A stretch of DNA of 64,000 bases from Hydractinia symbiolongicarpus (Eukaryota; Cnidaria; Hydrozoa; Anthoathecata; Hydractiniidae). Of the stretch, positions 10,781-22,896 are shown in pieces. Within the stretch, counting starts at the first letter, position 1. Each line of letters starts with the position of its first letter. The position numbers and the translations under genes are program-made. The stretch is from NCBI RefSeq assembly GCF_029227915.1, contig NC_079886.1:21056501-21120500 (forward strand). Reading direction: 5' to 3'. The notes beneath the pieces are model-generated. The model saw nothing but the letters and a program-made list of their open reading frames with translations. It was not told where the DNA came from and did not search any database.

Positions 10781-11638
10781 TTATCTATAATGGCATCCAA
10801 GAAAATAAATAACAAATCCAACACTTAGCAAGGTCGCACTGAATAGACCAATGGTCATATATCTTGGCCATTTGCTGTAACAATCTAAAAAGCATTCTGT
10901 ATATAAAATAACTTCAGCTATTTCCAGTTGTCGAAACCTCATATTTTGTTCCAATATAACTTGCTCATGTTTAGATATCGTATGCAGCTTACTTATAGTA
11001 GAAAAACTAGTTTTTATAAAACGAATATTCGCGCTAAAATGGAATAAAGTTAATTCATGAGATTCTCCAGAATCGACCAATCCGATTGTCCCACTTGGTA
11101 CTTCGAATGAAAACCAAGCTTGTCTCCAGTTTCTTTCGTTTTTCAAAAGTACGTATAATACAATAGCGTGCCATATTAACATAATTATTTCCAAAACTAA
11201 AATACCCCATACAATGATTTGAAATGAACGAGCTGCGGTTATCGCATTTATTAAAAACAACAAAGGTAAAAAAGGGACTATCCACTGGCACACCAATCCT
11301 AACACAGCTACCCAGACAGTTTGTTGTGAGCTTTCTCCGTTCCAAAGTAATATTTTTAAAGCAGGAATATCAGCTCTGTTCATTTCCCAGGCGGTTTGGA
11401 AACAACGTGTCATATAATTTGCACGTGTTATAATACCACCTGCAAACTTAGAGTTAACCATATAAAACACTGATGTCATACGCGGTCTGGATATTTTTCG
11501 ACTTCGCCATTCTTTCCGAACTAACGCCTCGGTTTCATCAGACAATTCGATGCTTTTCGTATCAGCTTCTGGTTCGGCAAACGAAACAGATCTTTTTTTG
11601 GAATGATCAACCGTCAATAAATCAAGTGATAGCGACAT
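10781..11638 (-). CDS. Uncharacterised three-helix membrane protein, intronless
   Basis: An uninterrupted ATG-to-stop frame of 285 codons, far longer than chance in this AT-rich DNA. Residues 1-100 are polar with an R/K-rich stretch (KEWRSRKISRPR, about 42-53). Strong hydrophobic segments lie near 107-131 and 140-166, and another near 260-280 before a short CHYR tail. A soluble linker of about 90 residues separates helices 2 and 3. There is no signal peptide, and I recognise no family motif. It is a membrane protein by composition only; a lineage-specific receptor-like or transporter-like role cannot be chosen. A 5' non-coding exon is possible. Confidence 0.72.
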   Translation of the reverse strand: MSLSLDLLTVDHSKKRSVSFAEPEADTKSIELSDETEALVRKEWRSRKISRPRMTSVFYMVNSKFAGGIITRANYMTRCFQTAWEMNRADIPALKILLWNGESSQQTVWVAVLGLVCQWIVPFLPLLFLINAITAARSFQIIVWGILVLEIIMLIWHAIVLYVLLKNERNWRQAWFSFEVPSGTIGLVDSGESHELTLFHFSANIRFIKTSFSTISKLHTISKHEQVILEQNMRFRQLEIAEVILYTECFLDCYSKWPRYMTIGLFSATLLSVGFVIYFLGCHYR

Positions 11639-13933
11639 TGTAACTAAAATATATTTCGCGTTGAGGAGCCTTCACATATGATATTTGGGTGTTAGTCGTA
11701 TATGCGCGTTAACCATTTACTTTCTCCTTTCTTCTTTATTTGTTTATTTATTTTTGCGAATTTAATGTTACTGATGTGGTTAGTAGTGTTGAGTGAGACA
11801 CACTTAATAAAAACGTTAAATACAGCGCGACTTTGTCAAAACAAAATAAAACGGTTAAACCGTTAAATAGGTTATCTCTTAAGTATTAACATAGTGTGAT
11901 TGACAACCTGGTTTTAACACCACTACACACAATCTTTCTTCCTCTGAAATACATCTATTTCATGTTCACCAATTAATCAACAGGTGATAAAAGTAATGAT
12001 CAGTGACAACAAAACATAAATATTTCCCGGTTAAAATACAACCAATCGATGGAAAAATCTTTCTGTACACACAAAGTCCAGCTATCAGTTATTTATTTAC
12101 TTTTCTCAAATTTTAAACCATATCCGTTTGTTTCACAACAACTTAAAGTTACTTGTATTGTTAATAGTGTGGTGCGAGAGGTATGGAGACGAAGTTGTCG
12201 CTGTTAAAGAAAAACAACTAATAAACACATAGTTTCAGACTGTGAAGAAAAAACATTCAAATATTTTGTAGTTGAAAAACTTACCCTATTTTTCTGTGAG
12301 TAATCTGTGACACTGTTAGTGGTTTGGCGCCTTAGAAACTACGTCTTTAAACTTGTCAGCCATGATAGCCCTCGACGTGACACTACATCGTTACTTCTTT
12401 CTCCTCCCCTAATAGATTTTGGTCCCTACGGTCTGCGTACGTGCCAACCTCGTTTTTCAAAAACATTTTTATTCGCATATCGGAGTTGTTCAGAAACACA
12501 CGTTGTACAAATTCTTTTGTAAATATTTATATTTGTTAATTTAAGAAAAATAGGACTTTTCCTAGTGCAAAAGGAGGCTGGGGATGAAGTAGGATTACAA
12601 CAGGACGTGTCACGCGAAATAACAACAGAGATTAGAAGAAATATGACACTGCAATCAATATATACATTCACTTTTAATTTTGACAGCTTTAAAAGAAAAC
12701 TGTACATTGTTTTTGTAATCAAGTTTTTTTCAGTTCAGCTTTTGCTTAAAAGTTTTGCAAGTTTTTTGCAAGTTCAGGTTATTCGAACACGAGACCGCAA
12801 TATGCTAACAGTATGCTGTTTTCTCGTCATGTGTTTAAACGATTTAGTGGGTTTCAAAATTCTCATTGTTGGCACACTTAATTTTTTTTACATTTTCAGA
12901 CTTCATACATTTATAAATACAATCCAAACGACAGAGTAACAAAAATGGCGCCAGAGATATGTTAATAGGCTCAAAAAGGATTTCTACTTTAGGAAAAATA
13001 GAGAATGCGATTTAGGGATTCGAGTGACTGTTAATCAAACAACATTGTACCCAGTCCTTTTTTTCACACGTTGTTATTCTCGACGTGTTTGTGTAAATTT
13101 ATTTGGGCGAGCCCATTCTTAATTTTAATGTGTGTATTTTGATGAGTCAGGATTTTTTTTTTAAAAAAGATGTGTTTACTTTGTCAAAACTAAAAAACTA
13201 TTATCTATAAAAATAAGAAAGAAAAAAAAAAAAGGAAAGCATTTATATTTCTTGTGCTAATGTGATTTTACCAACCGTTTTCGACGTCGGTGAAAATCTT
13301 CTCGCAAAATTTAAACAATGTAAAAGTTATTCCCTTAAAATATAAAAATATCAGCCATAACAGGTGTGTCATAAGGACGAAAGGACGCCAGAAAATGAAT
13401 CCTGGATAGAACATAATAAACGCCTGTTTTATCAAAACGTAATACAAACTTCACATTTTAAAATCGGATGTTTTAGGACCGACTTTAAAACTTGATATGT
13501 GATGAAGTGAACACGCACATTGGTTTCCATGTGTGCAAAGATAATGTATCGATTAAAACTTAAACACACCTTTCACTAGCCGGAATACTGCGCTATCTAT
13601 GCGATGCTATCTATCCGATGCTATCTATCCGATGCTATCCCTCTGGCACATCATGCTGACGAAGCAATATTACCTTTTGCGACATACGACGACAGGGCGT
13701 ACACATACCAATCAGTTTTTACTGAATAACGCCCAACCGAGTAACACACAACCAGGTTCAAGTACCGAACAGCAAATCAAATTTTCCGTACACGTTAAAC
13801 AGTTTTACGAGGAAAGAATTCGCCCAATGGGCTTGCACGAAATAAAGCGGAAACGAGTTCACTTGTCATTAACAAAAAAATCACATAATCAATTACTAAG
13901 ACAAAATTAAAAAATAATAATATAATAATGACG
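11639..13933. other. Intergenic, no gene recognised
   Basis: AT-rich. It holds a three-copy ATGCTATCTATCCG microsatellite (about 13603-13637) and an isolated CCAACCTCG fragment near 12450. The plus ORF at 13599-13910 starts inside that microsatellite and shows no family signal. Confidence 0.5.
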
Positions 13934-16012
13934 TCACTTATGTCTTGATAAGTCAAGCACAAGCAACTGTATGTCCATGACATTCGTGCCTGTCAAACCT
14001 GTTTTAAATATATATTCTCCTGAACAACAATCAGAAAAAAAATCATATGATGCATTGTTATCCAAATATGACTTCACGTCTACGCCAAACTTAGTAGAGT
14101 ATTCAACTAGGTTTCCATCACAAAATGCACCAGCAGCATCCGTGGGACCATCTTGGCCATCCGTACCTGCGCTAAACAAACACATGTGTTGAAAGGACAA
14201 ATTCTTATGTGTGATCGCAAGATCCCGCATACGCAGTAACGCAGATAGAATAAGTTGTTGATTTCTTCCCCCACGACCACTTCCTTTAACCTGTACGGTA
14301 GTTTCACCAGCTGTTATAAGACATACATTTAAACCACGGTCGCAGTCATCTAAAAACACATCAGGATTAAATGCATTATTGGCACGCGCTAATATTTCTG
14401 CAATCTTGCTTTTCGGGTCACGTAATAATAGCGAAGAAACAATCTCTGCGAACATGTAGCCAGTTTCTGTTGCATCGCCTTCAAGTTCGGTGGTAAGAAC
14501 GTATGGCTTATAGCCTAATTCCTCCGCTTTTGTTGCTGCTGATTCCACCAATATCTTGTTTGAACCAATAATAACATTGTTGCATTGTTCGGTGAAATAT
14601 CCCCTTTTGGACTCTCCAGCCGTGTTATTTACGCTTTGTTTTAAATAATCAACAACGATTGGTGGAATTTTCTCTCTAATGTTTAAACTTTTAAATATTT
14701 CAAAACATTCTTGTGCTGTAGATGAGTCGAACACGGTTGGACCTGAAGCAATTAGATCAATTGGATTGTTCACGATGTCGGAAATGATCAAAGAAATCAT
14801 GTTTTTTGATGGAGACAACTTTGCTAGTTTCCCCCCTTTGAGCTCTGAAAGGTGTTTTCTGACAGTGTTCAGTTGTTGTATGCTAGCGCCAGCACAACCA
14901 ACTATTTTTATTGCCTCGAGTTTATTTGACAAGCCTAAGGTCGGCGGCGGTGCAGGGAGCAGAGCGGAACCACCACCCGATGTCAACACAACTAAAATAT
15001 CTTCCACTGAAAGAGACTGTGCTAATGTTTTAATACAATCAGCATTTTTTACAGCGTCATTATCGGGAAGGTTATTTCTGGCGCCCTCCATCACAGCGAT
15101 GTTTTTATTTATCGTCTGATATTGTGTTTTGAATGTTTCTTTTGTCCCATATGGTACACTGATGACACCGCAAACAATATGATCTTTTAACACATCCTGA
15201 ACGCCACGCATCATACCTAAAGACATGGTAACGAATGACGTCATCCACACAGTGTAGTGGGTTCGTTAGTGGATTCCCTGCTTTGGGACCTCAGATCGAA
15301 TCCCGCTCGTTGCTAGACAAAATGAGATTATCTTCGATTGGAGCAAGCAGTTGGTGTCCAGGCTTTGTTGGAAGAAAAGCAAAAATTCCTCTAACTATTA
15401 TGATGGTTCCTATGAACCCAAAATAGAGAAGCATAGAATTCAAATAGGTATAACTTTTTTGTGCATAAGATTAAAATTAACAGCTCGTGACTTTTCCTAA
15501 CTTTTAGGGCAGGTTCTGATTCCTGGCTACCAAAGAAAAAGTCGAGACTGTTTTTGTTTTTCTGCAAAGCATATGTTACAAAGTAAAATCCAAAAAAAAT
15601 ACGCATGCTAAATAATAATGACGCAAACTAATTCACATCCGGTGAGTGTCACGTCAAATTCTGATTTTTACATTTATTTAATGCGCAAAGACTTTAATGG
15701 TAACAACACTACCACGAATAGAAAATACAAGGAAGCAAGAAATTAACACGATACTTGCAAAACGCGTAATTTCTTCATATATAAAGAAATTCTTTATACA
15801 CACGTAAAAGTGAAGTTAAAAAAGGTAAACCCACCTAACACAGCCTTTCCATATCCCACCACATACACGTTCTTCTTCAAACGATATTCTTTGTCATTAA
15901 CCACCAAAATATCTCCTCTGCGGTGAAGGGAATTTCTAACTAGCTTGTCTGACGCTATGGTCTCCATTGCAGATGCAAAAATTTTCTTAGCAATATTTGA
16001 CGTTACAGCCAT
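13934..16012 (-). CDS. GLYCTK: D-glycerate 2-kinase (GLYCTK, MOFRL family)
   Basis: Two exons: 16012-15835 and 15216-13934. The join G|GT restores VLGMMRGVQDVL, giving 486 residues (human about 523, with a longer leader). The enzyme phosphorylates D-glycerate to 2-phosphoglycerate in serine and fructose breakdown. Visible family marks are VVGYGKAVLG near residue 55, VCGVISVPYG, the glycine-rich LTSGGGSALLPAPPP, ASGPTVFD, and in the C-terminal MOFRL domain CLITAGETTVQVKGSGRGGR and FSAGTDGQDGPTDAAGA. All key blocks are intact with no frame break. The start is the first ATG of exon 1 (MAVTSNIAKKIF); no long mitochondrial leader is seen. The gene lies about 540 bp downstream of COQ10 on the same strand. 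Confidence 0.97.
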
Positions 16013-16549
16013 GTTTTATTCTTCTAAAAAGTTAATCTCAACGCTTCACTGAAAAGATTTTGCTCAAGAATGTTGCAGGTCGTTTGGGATTAGTTGTTTA
16101 GTTGACATTCGGTTGATTTATAGAACATCACTATTTTAAAGTTTACACGAAACGTAAAAAAAGCAACAAAATTGCATTTCAATGCTGAAAAAATAACAAA
16201 ATAAATTTAACAAATTTATTCTCACTTGTTTCTTAATAATGATATCAGTTAAAATTCTCAGTGTTATCTTTTACAAATAGCTAACTTAAATAATTAAAAC
16301 AAGTATAATATAAAAGGCTTTTAAGGTACATGTTTCTGTACGTTGTTAGAAGGGTTTTCCACAGATAAACACCGACATTCTGATTGACTAGCAAAAAAAT
16401 CATATCATTGACGATGTAAAACCATTACTATTTGTACCAAATTGAAACGTGGTTATAAAATCAAGAATGGTTAATGAAAGAATATATCCAATTAAAGTAC
16501 ATATGTATATAAATATAAAATTTGGCAAACATTTTCTTTCAAAGTTGTG
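16013..16549. other. Short intergenic gap COQ10-GLYCTK
   Basis: About 0.54 kb of AT-rich DNA between two genes on the minus strand. It must hold the 3' end of COQ10 and the promoter of GLYCTK. I see no clear motif. Confidence 0.6.
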
Positions 16550-19454
16550 TCAGCTACCTTTACGAACGATCTAGTAAAAGAATTGTACAATGTTAACACA
16601 TCATTGTATTGTTAAAAAAAACAAGAAAAATAAGAAGCAGAAATAAGAACAAAAACAAACAATAACAACAACAAAAAAACAACAATAACAACAATATTAT
16701 CCGCTGCGAGGAAGAAAAAAACAAACAAACAGAATATTGCAAGTTATCTACCTTCTTATTCTTTCGTGACGTTTGTAACCTTTTCTTTGGGTCATATTTT
16801 GTACTTATGAGACTACTTGGACCATACAGTGTTTGACTTCGACTTTCAAACGCAGATACCATCTTGCGAACCACCTCATCAAAAAACATGTCTGATAATT
16901 GAGAATGTAAGACTGATTTAAACTCGAATGATAACTAAAAACAAAGTGAAACAATATTTTCTATCAGGTATTAAATTTCAAACCGAATCAAGTGCTTGTT
17001 CCCAGATGTTTTAATAGCAGAAACATTATTCTTTGAAACAAGTACCTCAACCAACTTGCAGAAACCCTGTTTTAGTTAGTCGTTAAATGTTGAATGTCCT
17101 AGATCTATCTGTAATGCATTGGTTTAACTTAAACCTGTTACATAACCTGTTTTCTTATTTTCAGAGATTTCTTATCCATATGGGGTAGTAAAGTTGAAAA
17201 GCACTTACATAAAAATTCAATGTGCAGCTGTTTGCAATCTCTTTTGGACCTTCACTAAGCCTCCAATTACATACTAAATGATTGAATAATGTACCATCCA
17301 TGCATTCAGACTAAATTATAAAAATATAACAATGCAACATTAAACTATACTCCAACGTGTGTTGTATTATTATCTTGGTTTGTATCCCAAATAAAGTGGT
17401 ATCGAAACTGAAAATACGACTAACTTTGGGTTGTCATAAAAGCGTTTATATATAGTGTTATTATACCTTTACTAAATTTGGCCTAGCCAATGTAAGAATT
17501 GAAGAATATTTTTCTGAGATTGGCGGAAATCCAACCTCCAGGTCAGCACGAGCATAAGTTTCACTTTTCTGAAATGTGCGTGAGGCCACACACCAAGGAA
17601 CAAAATACTTGTAATCATCAACATTCGCTATAACATCGTAAAATTGTTCCATGGAATAACTAGAAAGAAATTTTACAAATCTAGTGTATAGACATAAAAA
17701 GTAGTCTTAGAGTACTGAATAATAATAATAATCATTTCCCCATTGTCAATATTTGATTTTTTTAACCTTCTGGTTATTCCAATTATTATAGTGTTGCACT
17801 GCAGTGAATTGCTATTCAGCTGAATAATAAAATCTTAAAGGGTTTTTTTCCTTGAAGTATCCATTTTGTATCCCCTACTCAAACCCTGGTAATTGTTTAA
17901 TTTTCTATGCATTTTTCAATCACACCCCATGTTTATTCCACCTGTACATTATTTCTGTAAATTGTTTTTAATGCGTTATAAAATTTCCATACCAATCCCA
18001 CATTATTGTTTTAATCACATTGTGTACTGGAACATCCTGTGAAGAAGTGACAAAAATATTGGGTGAAAATCAAGAAAATCACTAATTCGTCATTATAAGT
18101 AACAAGCAAAGATTTATTCCAAAAAAAAAATGATGGTCAATTTTACTCCATTATTATTAGTAAATTATGAGAAATAAATAAATTATTGAAAATTGAAAAT
18201 AGAAAAACTTAAATTGTTTCTACCTATGACAAGAACAAATCGAATGCATGATTGGATCTTATATCATTATATCTGAAAAATCTTAATGTTAGTTGTTAGC
18301 CAATGGAGAGATCCATAGGAAGTTTCCCATTGTGCATATTTTCTACTTTGATATTATGTGTATTTTTGTTTATGAAGTAATGAAATTACCCTGTGGAGTT
18401 CTGAAATAAAACTGCACAACAGACAGGCCAAATATTATAGAGAAGTTAGCTAAAATTTTTCTTTTGCAATTATTTGCCCCAAGGATGCCCATACATATGA
18501 GGATTTTGTAAACAAATAATTTTGTCTACAGATGAGGTATATGTTTACAAATTCTGTGTCACATTAAAAATCATCTATTAAATATTTATCCACTGTTTAT
18601 TTACTGGCTTCATGACAGGATGTAAGTATGAGTAAGTACTCTTAGTCAGGAAAAACCTGTTTGTTTTTTTGTCCCAGGTGGTATTACAGCATATCCCAAA
18701 ATATAAAGAAAATTACTATCAGAACCTGCCTCTTCAGAAATTTGCTCTTAATCGGAAACAGGACCAGTAATAAAATTGTGGTTTTCATACAACAAAATAA
18801 TATTAGAATGGAGGTGGAATTTACTACCAAAAGAAGGAACCATTGTAGATTTAAATTTTTTTTTAAACGTTTCTTAAAAGTCAAATTGCCAAGGGTGAAA
18901 CTTCAAACTTGAAAACCCTCCTACCCATGTCAATTTAACCTTTCTTGTGTCATTTTGAATATAGAAGCTGCACCTTTATCAGTCCAGAGCTGTAGCAAAA
19001 TCAACAATTATGCTACTATAGGATTATAATATCAAAATCAAGTAATTTATAGAGTTTTTTAAATGTTTATATTCTCTGCGGTAAGCTCTTTCAGCTTTAA
19101 CAATTGCATGGCAGGCAAAAAGATGCGGGCTCTAGGTGAAGTCAGGTTATTTTTAATCTGTTTCTTCATTACAACTTTGTATGTTTCAATATATGTCAAT
19201 CAGAAATCTATTTACATTCGATAATAGCTTTAAAAGTGTTTCCGTAGAAAGAAATGGGCTGAAAAAGACCTTTCTTCAGCAAGCTTTCATATCTTTCTGC
19301 CTGCACAGTTGTTAGAGCCAGAAGGGCTTACTGCAGAAAATGTAAATATTCAAAAAGGACTATACTTAGTACATACCCAATAACTTTAGTTTCAGAAAAT
19401 TCTTTGGTTGAACAACCATCAAACCCAAAAAAGCATCTTTTCTGGTAGATATTG
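16550..19454 (-). CDS. COQ10: Coenzyme Q-binding protein COQ10 (START-like), 5' incomplete
   Basis: Minus-strand exons: 19454 or 19441 to 19377 (ends [10 protein letters not shown]), 17659-17467 ([22 protein letters not shown]), 17310-17209 ([18 protein letters not shown]), 16934-16752 ([22 protein letters not shown]) and a likely terminal exon 16570-16550 (IVRKGS then stop). All junction phases agree. COQ10 is a mitochondrial inner-membrane lipid-binding protein needed for ubiquinone function in respiration. The FVPWC, GFPP, LFNHL and FFDEVV blocks are family hallmarks. The exon carrying the start codon and mitochondrial leader was not found. The 16752 donor is inferred because the frame otherwise runs into a Leu/Phe/Cys-rich tail unlike COQ10. 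Confidence 0.93.
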
Positions 19455-20430
19455 CTAAAGAGAATTAAACTGTTTAAAAAAATTACATAATCATTAAGTA
19501 GTTAGCTTAATTATACAGCTAGTTAGTCTATATAACGCCATGCATTATATGTGTGATGATAGGAAAGAATTTAAACATGAAAAAAATTCACTTTGCAGCA
19601 GTCACGGCTGTTTCGCTACGGTGAAACCGCGGACAAAATTAAAAAGGTTTCCAAACTTTTTTTTGAAATTTTGTATTTTCATAATTTTTTAAGTTATTGA
19701 AGCTTTTTTTGTATTGTTTTAATTTTACTGAAATAAAAAGTATTAAACGATCTACTTTTCTCCTTTTGTTGCAAAAGTGGTACACGGCAATTTGATGTAG
19801 CGTGATCCCTTTTCTGTTCAATTAAGTAAGTATTTAAATTTCTAAAAGGGTCATAGTGATGGCGTTTAATGTTTTGTTAGGTATGGTTTTTTCCAAAAAA
19901 ATTATGGCGGCCTCGTGTTTACTTTGGACTTGATTGCTTGATCCGGGAATCTTAGTTCGAAAGCGGAATTTTTAGAAAATGTTAGAATAAGCGAGACAAC
20001 GGTATCTTAACAATTTTGAAGCTAGCTAAAGTTTGGCAGAGCACGAGGCAAGGACAAAACTAACAGTAAACTAGGGATTTTGATATTATTTTTTTTGCTA
20101 TTAAAACACTACTGGTTTTAAGAAATTGTTTTATAGGTTGTAAAACTTCAATCGTAGCTAATTGTTATCTTTTATAATCTTGTTTCTCCTGTTTTATATT
20201 TTTCTGCAAAGAGTAGCTATTTTTTGATCCTACAGTTTTGCATTTTGCATCGTGTTCTTTAGCTAAGTAACTTAATACTTCTTTTTTATATTTAGTTAAG
20301 ACTTTGGTGGGCTTTCTCAAGGTGAAATTGTTAAAGTCAAAGATGTTTATAGCTAGCTAGTTATATTTGGCTTTATCACAAGATTGGGTGCTATTATATA
20401 CAATTTATAAAGAAACACAAAATGATTGCT
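19455..20430. other. Upstream region of COQ10
   Basis: No exon could be confirmed. The missing first exon of COQ10 and its promoter should lie here. A minus-strand frame near 19639-19821 has no ATG. Confidence 0.5.
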
Positions 20431-20568
20431 TCATCATCATCATCATTCTCGGCTTAACGTCCGTTTTCCATGCTAGCATGGGTTTGACGGGGTATATAAA
20501 TGACCCTCTTCCGCCTGCCTCTGGGCTTTGCCCCAGGAACTATCAAGTCTCTACACTTTCTTACCCAA

Positions 20569-21222
20569 TTATCCCCCCTCCATTCTTTCCAAGTGCCCCA
20601 GCCAATTCAATCTTCTTATCTGGATAACATCTTTAATTCCACGGATACTTAGCCTGCTTCTTAGCTCATCTGAACTCTTTCTGTCTCTCAGACTGGCGTT
20701 ACACATCCACCTAACCATTCTCATATCATTCCTTTCTAAACGGTCAAGATCTTCCTGCTTCACTGCCCATGTCTCACTACCATACAACATAACACTTCTT
20801 ACACAGGCCTCATACAACCTACCTTTTAATTCAATTGACAAGACTCTACTAGTCAACAAAGGAAGTAACTCTCTGAACTTTTTCCAAGCAGAACCTATCC
20901 TGCAAGTAACACTTCTTATAACACCCCCTTCACTGCCCAACATATCACCTAAGTAACAGAGGTTCTCAACTATCTCTAACGAGCCACTGTTGTACATCAT
21001 TAAAGCTGGAAATACTTCATTCTCTATAATCTCACCTTTGCAACGCTTGCATACAAACTGAATGTCAGCTCTTAACCTTCCACCAATACTACTGCACTTC
21101 TTATGTACCCAATTCTTGCAAGTCTGACAAAAAATTGAGTTACTACCAAACCCTTTCCTGCAAACTCCACAAGGCCACTTTCCAACTACAAGGTCACACT
21201 TGGCTTTAATGCTACTAATCAT
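20569..21222 (-). pseudogene. LINE C-terminal region with PHD-like zinc finger
   Basis: The longest surviving frame of the LINE (217 codons). Near residues 18-65 it has C-x2-C...C-x2-C...H-x2-C...C-x2-C spacing (CGVCRKGF, FCQTCKNWVHKKC, FVCKRCKG), which fits a PHD/RING-type zinc knuckle. The following part (YLGDMLGSEGG, YGSETWA, RWMCNASLRDR, RLNWLGHLER) is the usual region after the RT domain. It begins where the preceding RT frame breaks and ends at a frame shift after MEGG. It is not an independent host gene. Confidence 0.85.
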
Positions 21223-21556
21223 GATTTAAGACTTTGCTGTGTTCACCCTTAGCCTTTCTCTTCTAGTCCTTTCTTCCACTTTTCAAACTTTTCAAATAAT
21301 TCTTCCATCGACTCTGCTATGAGAACCAAATCATCTGTATACAATTACTCCCATGGGCAACCTGTTCTGAACTCCAACGACAGTGCTTCTAAGACTAGAA
21401 CAAACAACAAAGGATTAAGTACAGAACCTTGATGTGCTCCAACATTTACACATCACTAAGTGAATCGTTAATCCTGACACGACTTCTAGCATTGCTGTAC
21501 ATAGACTGTACCATCGTAACTAGTCACTCATCCACACCTAATTTCCTCATAGCCCA

Positions 21557-21793
21557 CTAAATGACTTTACGTGGCACTCTATCAAAAGCTTTCTCTAAAT
21601 CTACAAAGGAAAAATAAAGATTCTTTCTCTTTCCTAAATACTTTTCCTGAAGCTGTCTTAGTAAAAATATGGCATCTGTAGTGCCACGCCCTGGAACAAA
21701 ACCAAATTGCATCTTATCTATATCAATTTTTTCTCTAAGTAACTTATCAACCACTCTTTCAATAACTTTCATTACTTGATCAACCAACTTCAA
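21557..21793 (-). pseudogene. LINE reverse transcriptase fragment
   Basis: A 78-codon frame with the RT motifs FGFVPGRGTTDAIFLLRQL and FSFVDLEKAFDRVPRKVI, which form the fingers and palm up to the first catalytic Asp. Frame breaks lie on both sides. The second catalytic block (YTDD) is near 21330 in another frame. Confidence 0.9.
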
Positions 21794-21926
21794 ACCTCTA
21801 TAGTTACCTCTTTCTAATGCATCACCTTAGCCCTTGAAACAATTCACTATAACACTCGACTGCCACTCACTCGGAATAGCACCACCTTTTATAATCTGAT
21901 TAGTAAGACTTGTAATAAGCTCAACT

Positions 21927-22469
21927 CTAATATATCCAGATGCTTTTTACCATCTCTGCAACAATACCTGATACTCCTGCAGCCTTGCCAATCTTCAATT
22001 TCCTAATAGCCTCCACTACCCATTCTGTATTGATCTGCATAGCTGGCCCTTCTACAACATCATCATCAGACAAATTGTCCTCATCCCAATCAAACTCAGT
22101 GTTAAGCAACCTCTGATAATAATTCTTCCAAGCTACCCTTTTCTCCTCCTCTGTGCTAGCCAAAACACCTTCATCATTACGTATACACTTCTCACCTACA
22201 ACATCTTGATTAGTCTTCTTCATTTTCTTTGCTATCTTGAATACCTCATTGTGCTGGTGTTCCCTTCTTAACACATCTGCAAATCTGTTTCTCTCTTGTT
22301 CAGATTTTGCCTTATATACTGCTGTACGAGCACGATGCTCAGCTTTTAAGTAAATATTTTTACTACCACCTGACTTCCACTCTTTCCAAAGTTTCCTCTT
22401 TTCCTTCATACACTGGTCAACCTCATTATTCCACCACCAGGTCTGTCTATGTCTAGCTGGTCCTTTCAT
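21927..22469 (-). pseudogene. LINE linker between endonuclease and RT
   Basis: A 180-codon frame matching the segment between endonuclease and RT. It contains the WWWNNEVDQCMKEKRKLW motif, a basic coiled region and KLKIGKAAGVSGIVAEMVK, equivalent to the K-x-GKA-G-DGI block at the start of RT. One residue in that block departs from the usual D (VSG instead of PDG). Confidence 0.88.
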
Positions 22470-22514
22470 CCACCCACAGGTATCATCAGAAGCTTCTAGA
22501 AGACAATTCTAGAA

Positions 22515-22883
22515 TTATCTTCTAGAAGCTTCAAGACACAACTGTGTCTTACAGCCACCTGACTCATATGTTATCAGCCTACTCTGTCTCTTACTGAATG
22601 ATGTGTTGCAAACCACCATGTCCGTTGCCATTCCAAACTCAAGCAATCTCTCCCCTTCCTTATTTCTGCTCCCAAATCCATAGCCTCCATAACCTTCAGA
22701 TGACTTCCCAACATGACCATTAAAGTCGCTGCCCACCATGACAAGTTCAATGTCTCCAAACTTTGATGTGACTGCTACTAACTCATCATAAAACTTATCT
22801 TTATCTTCTTCACTGAGTCCACACTGTGGAGCATAAACTGACAGAAAAGTGAGAATCCTATTACCTATTAAAAACTTTATCAC
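22515..22883 (-). pseudogene. LINE AP endonuclease fragment
   Basis: Encodes the C-terminal half of an exonuclease-endonuclease-phosphatase fold: SVYAPQCGLSEEDKDKFY, then VMVGSDFNGHVG containing the catalytic D-x-N, then GYGFGSRNKEGERLLEF. The N-terminal half is cut off by the TTAA element, with a short stretch continuing beyond it at 24200-24240. Confidence 0.9.
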
Positions 22884-22896
22884 TATAATACGACTA

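Noticed and set aside
13599-13910. 103-codon plus-strand ORF
   Set aside because: It begins inside a microsatellite and has no recognisable domain or splice partners.
14679-15119. 146-codon plus-strand ORF
   Set aside because: It is the antisense shadow of the conserved GLYCTK exon 2.
16593-16750. Hydrophobic Leu/Phe/Cys-rich extension of the COQ10 frame
   Set aside because: The family ends near this point, a GTAGAT donor precedes it, and the stretch is low-complexity repeats on the DNA level.
19639-19821. Candidate first exon of COQ10
   Set aside because: No ATG in frame and no donor giving the right phase.
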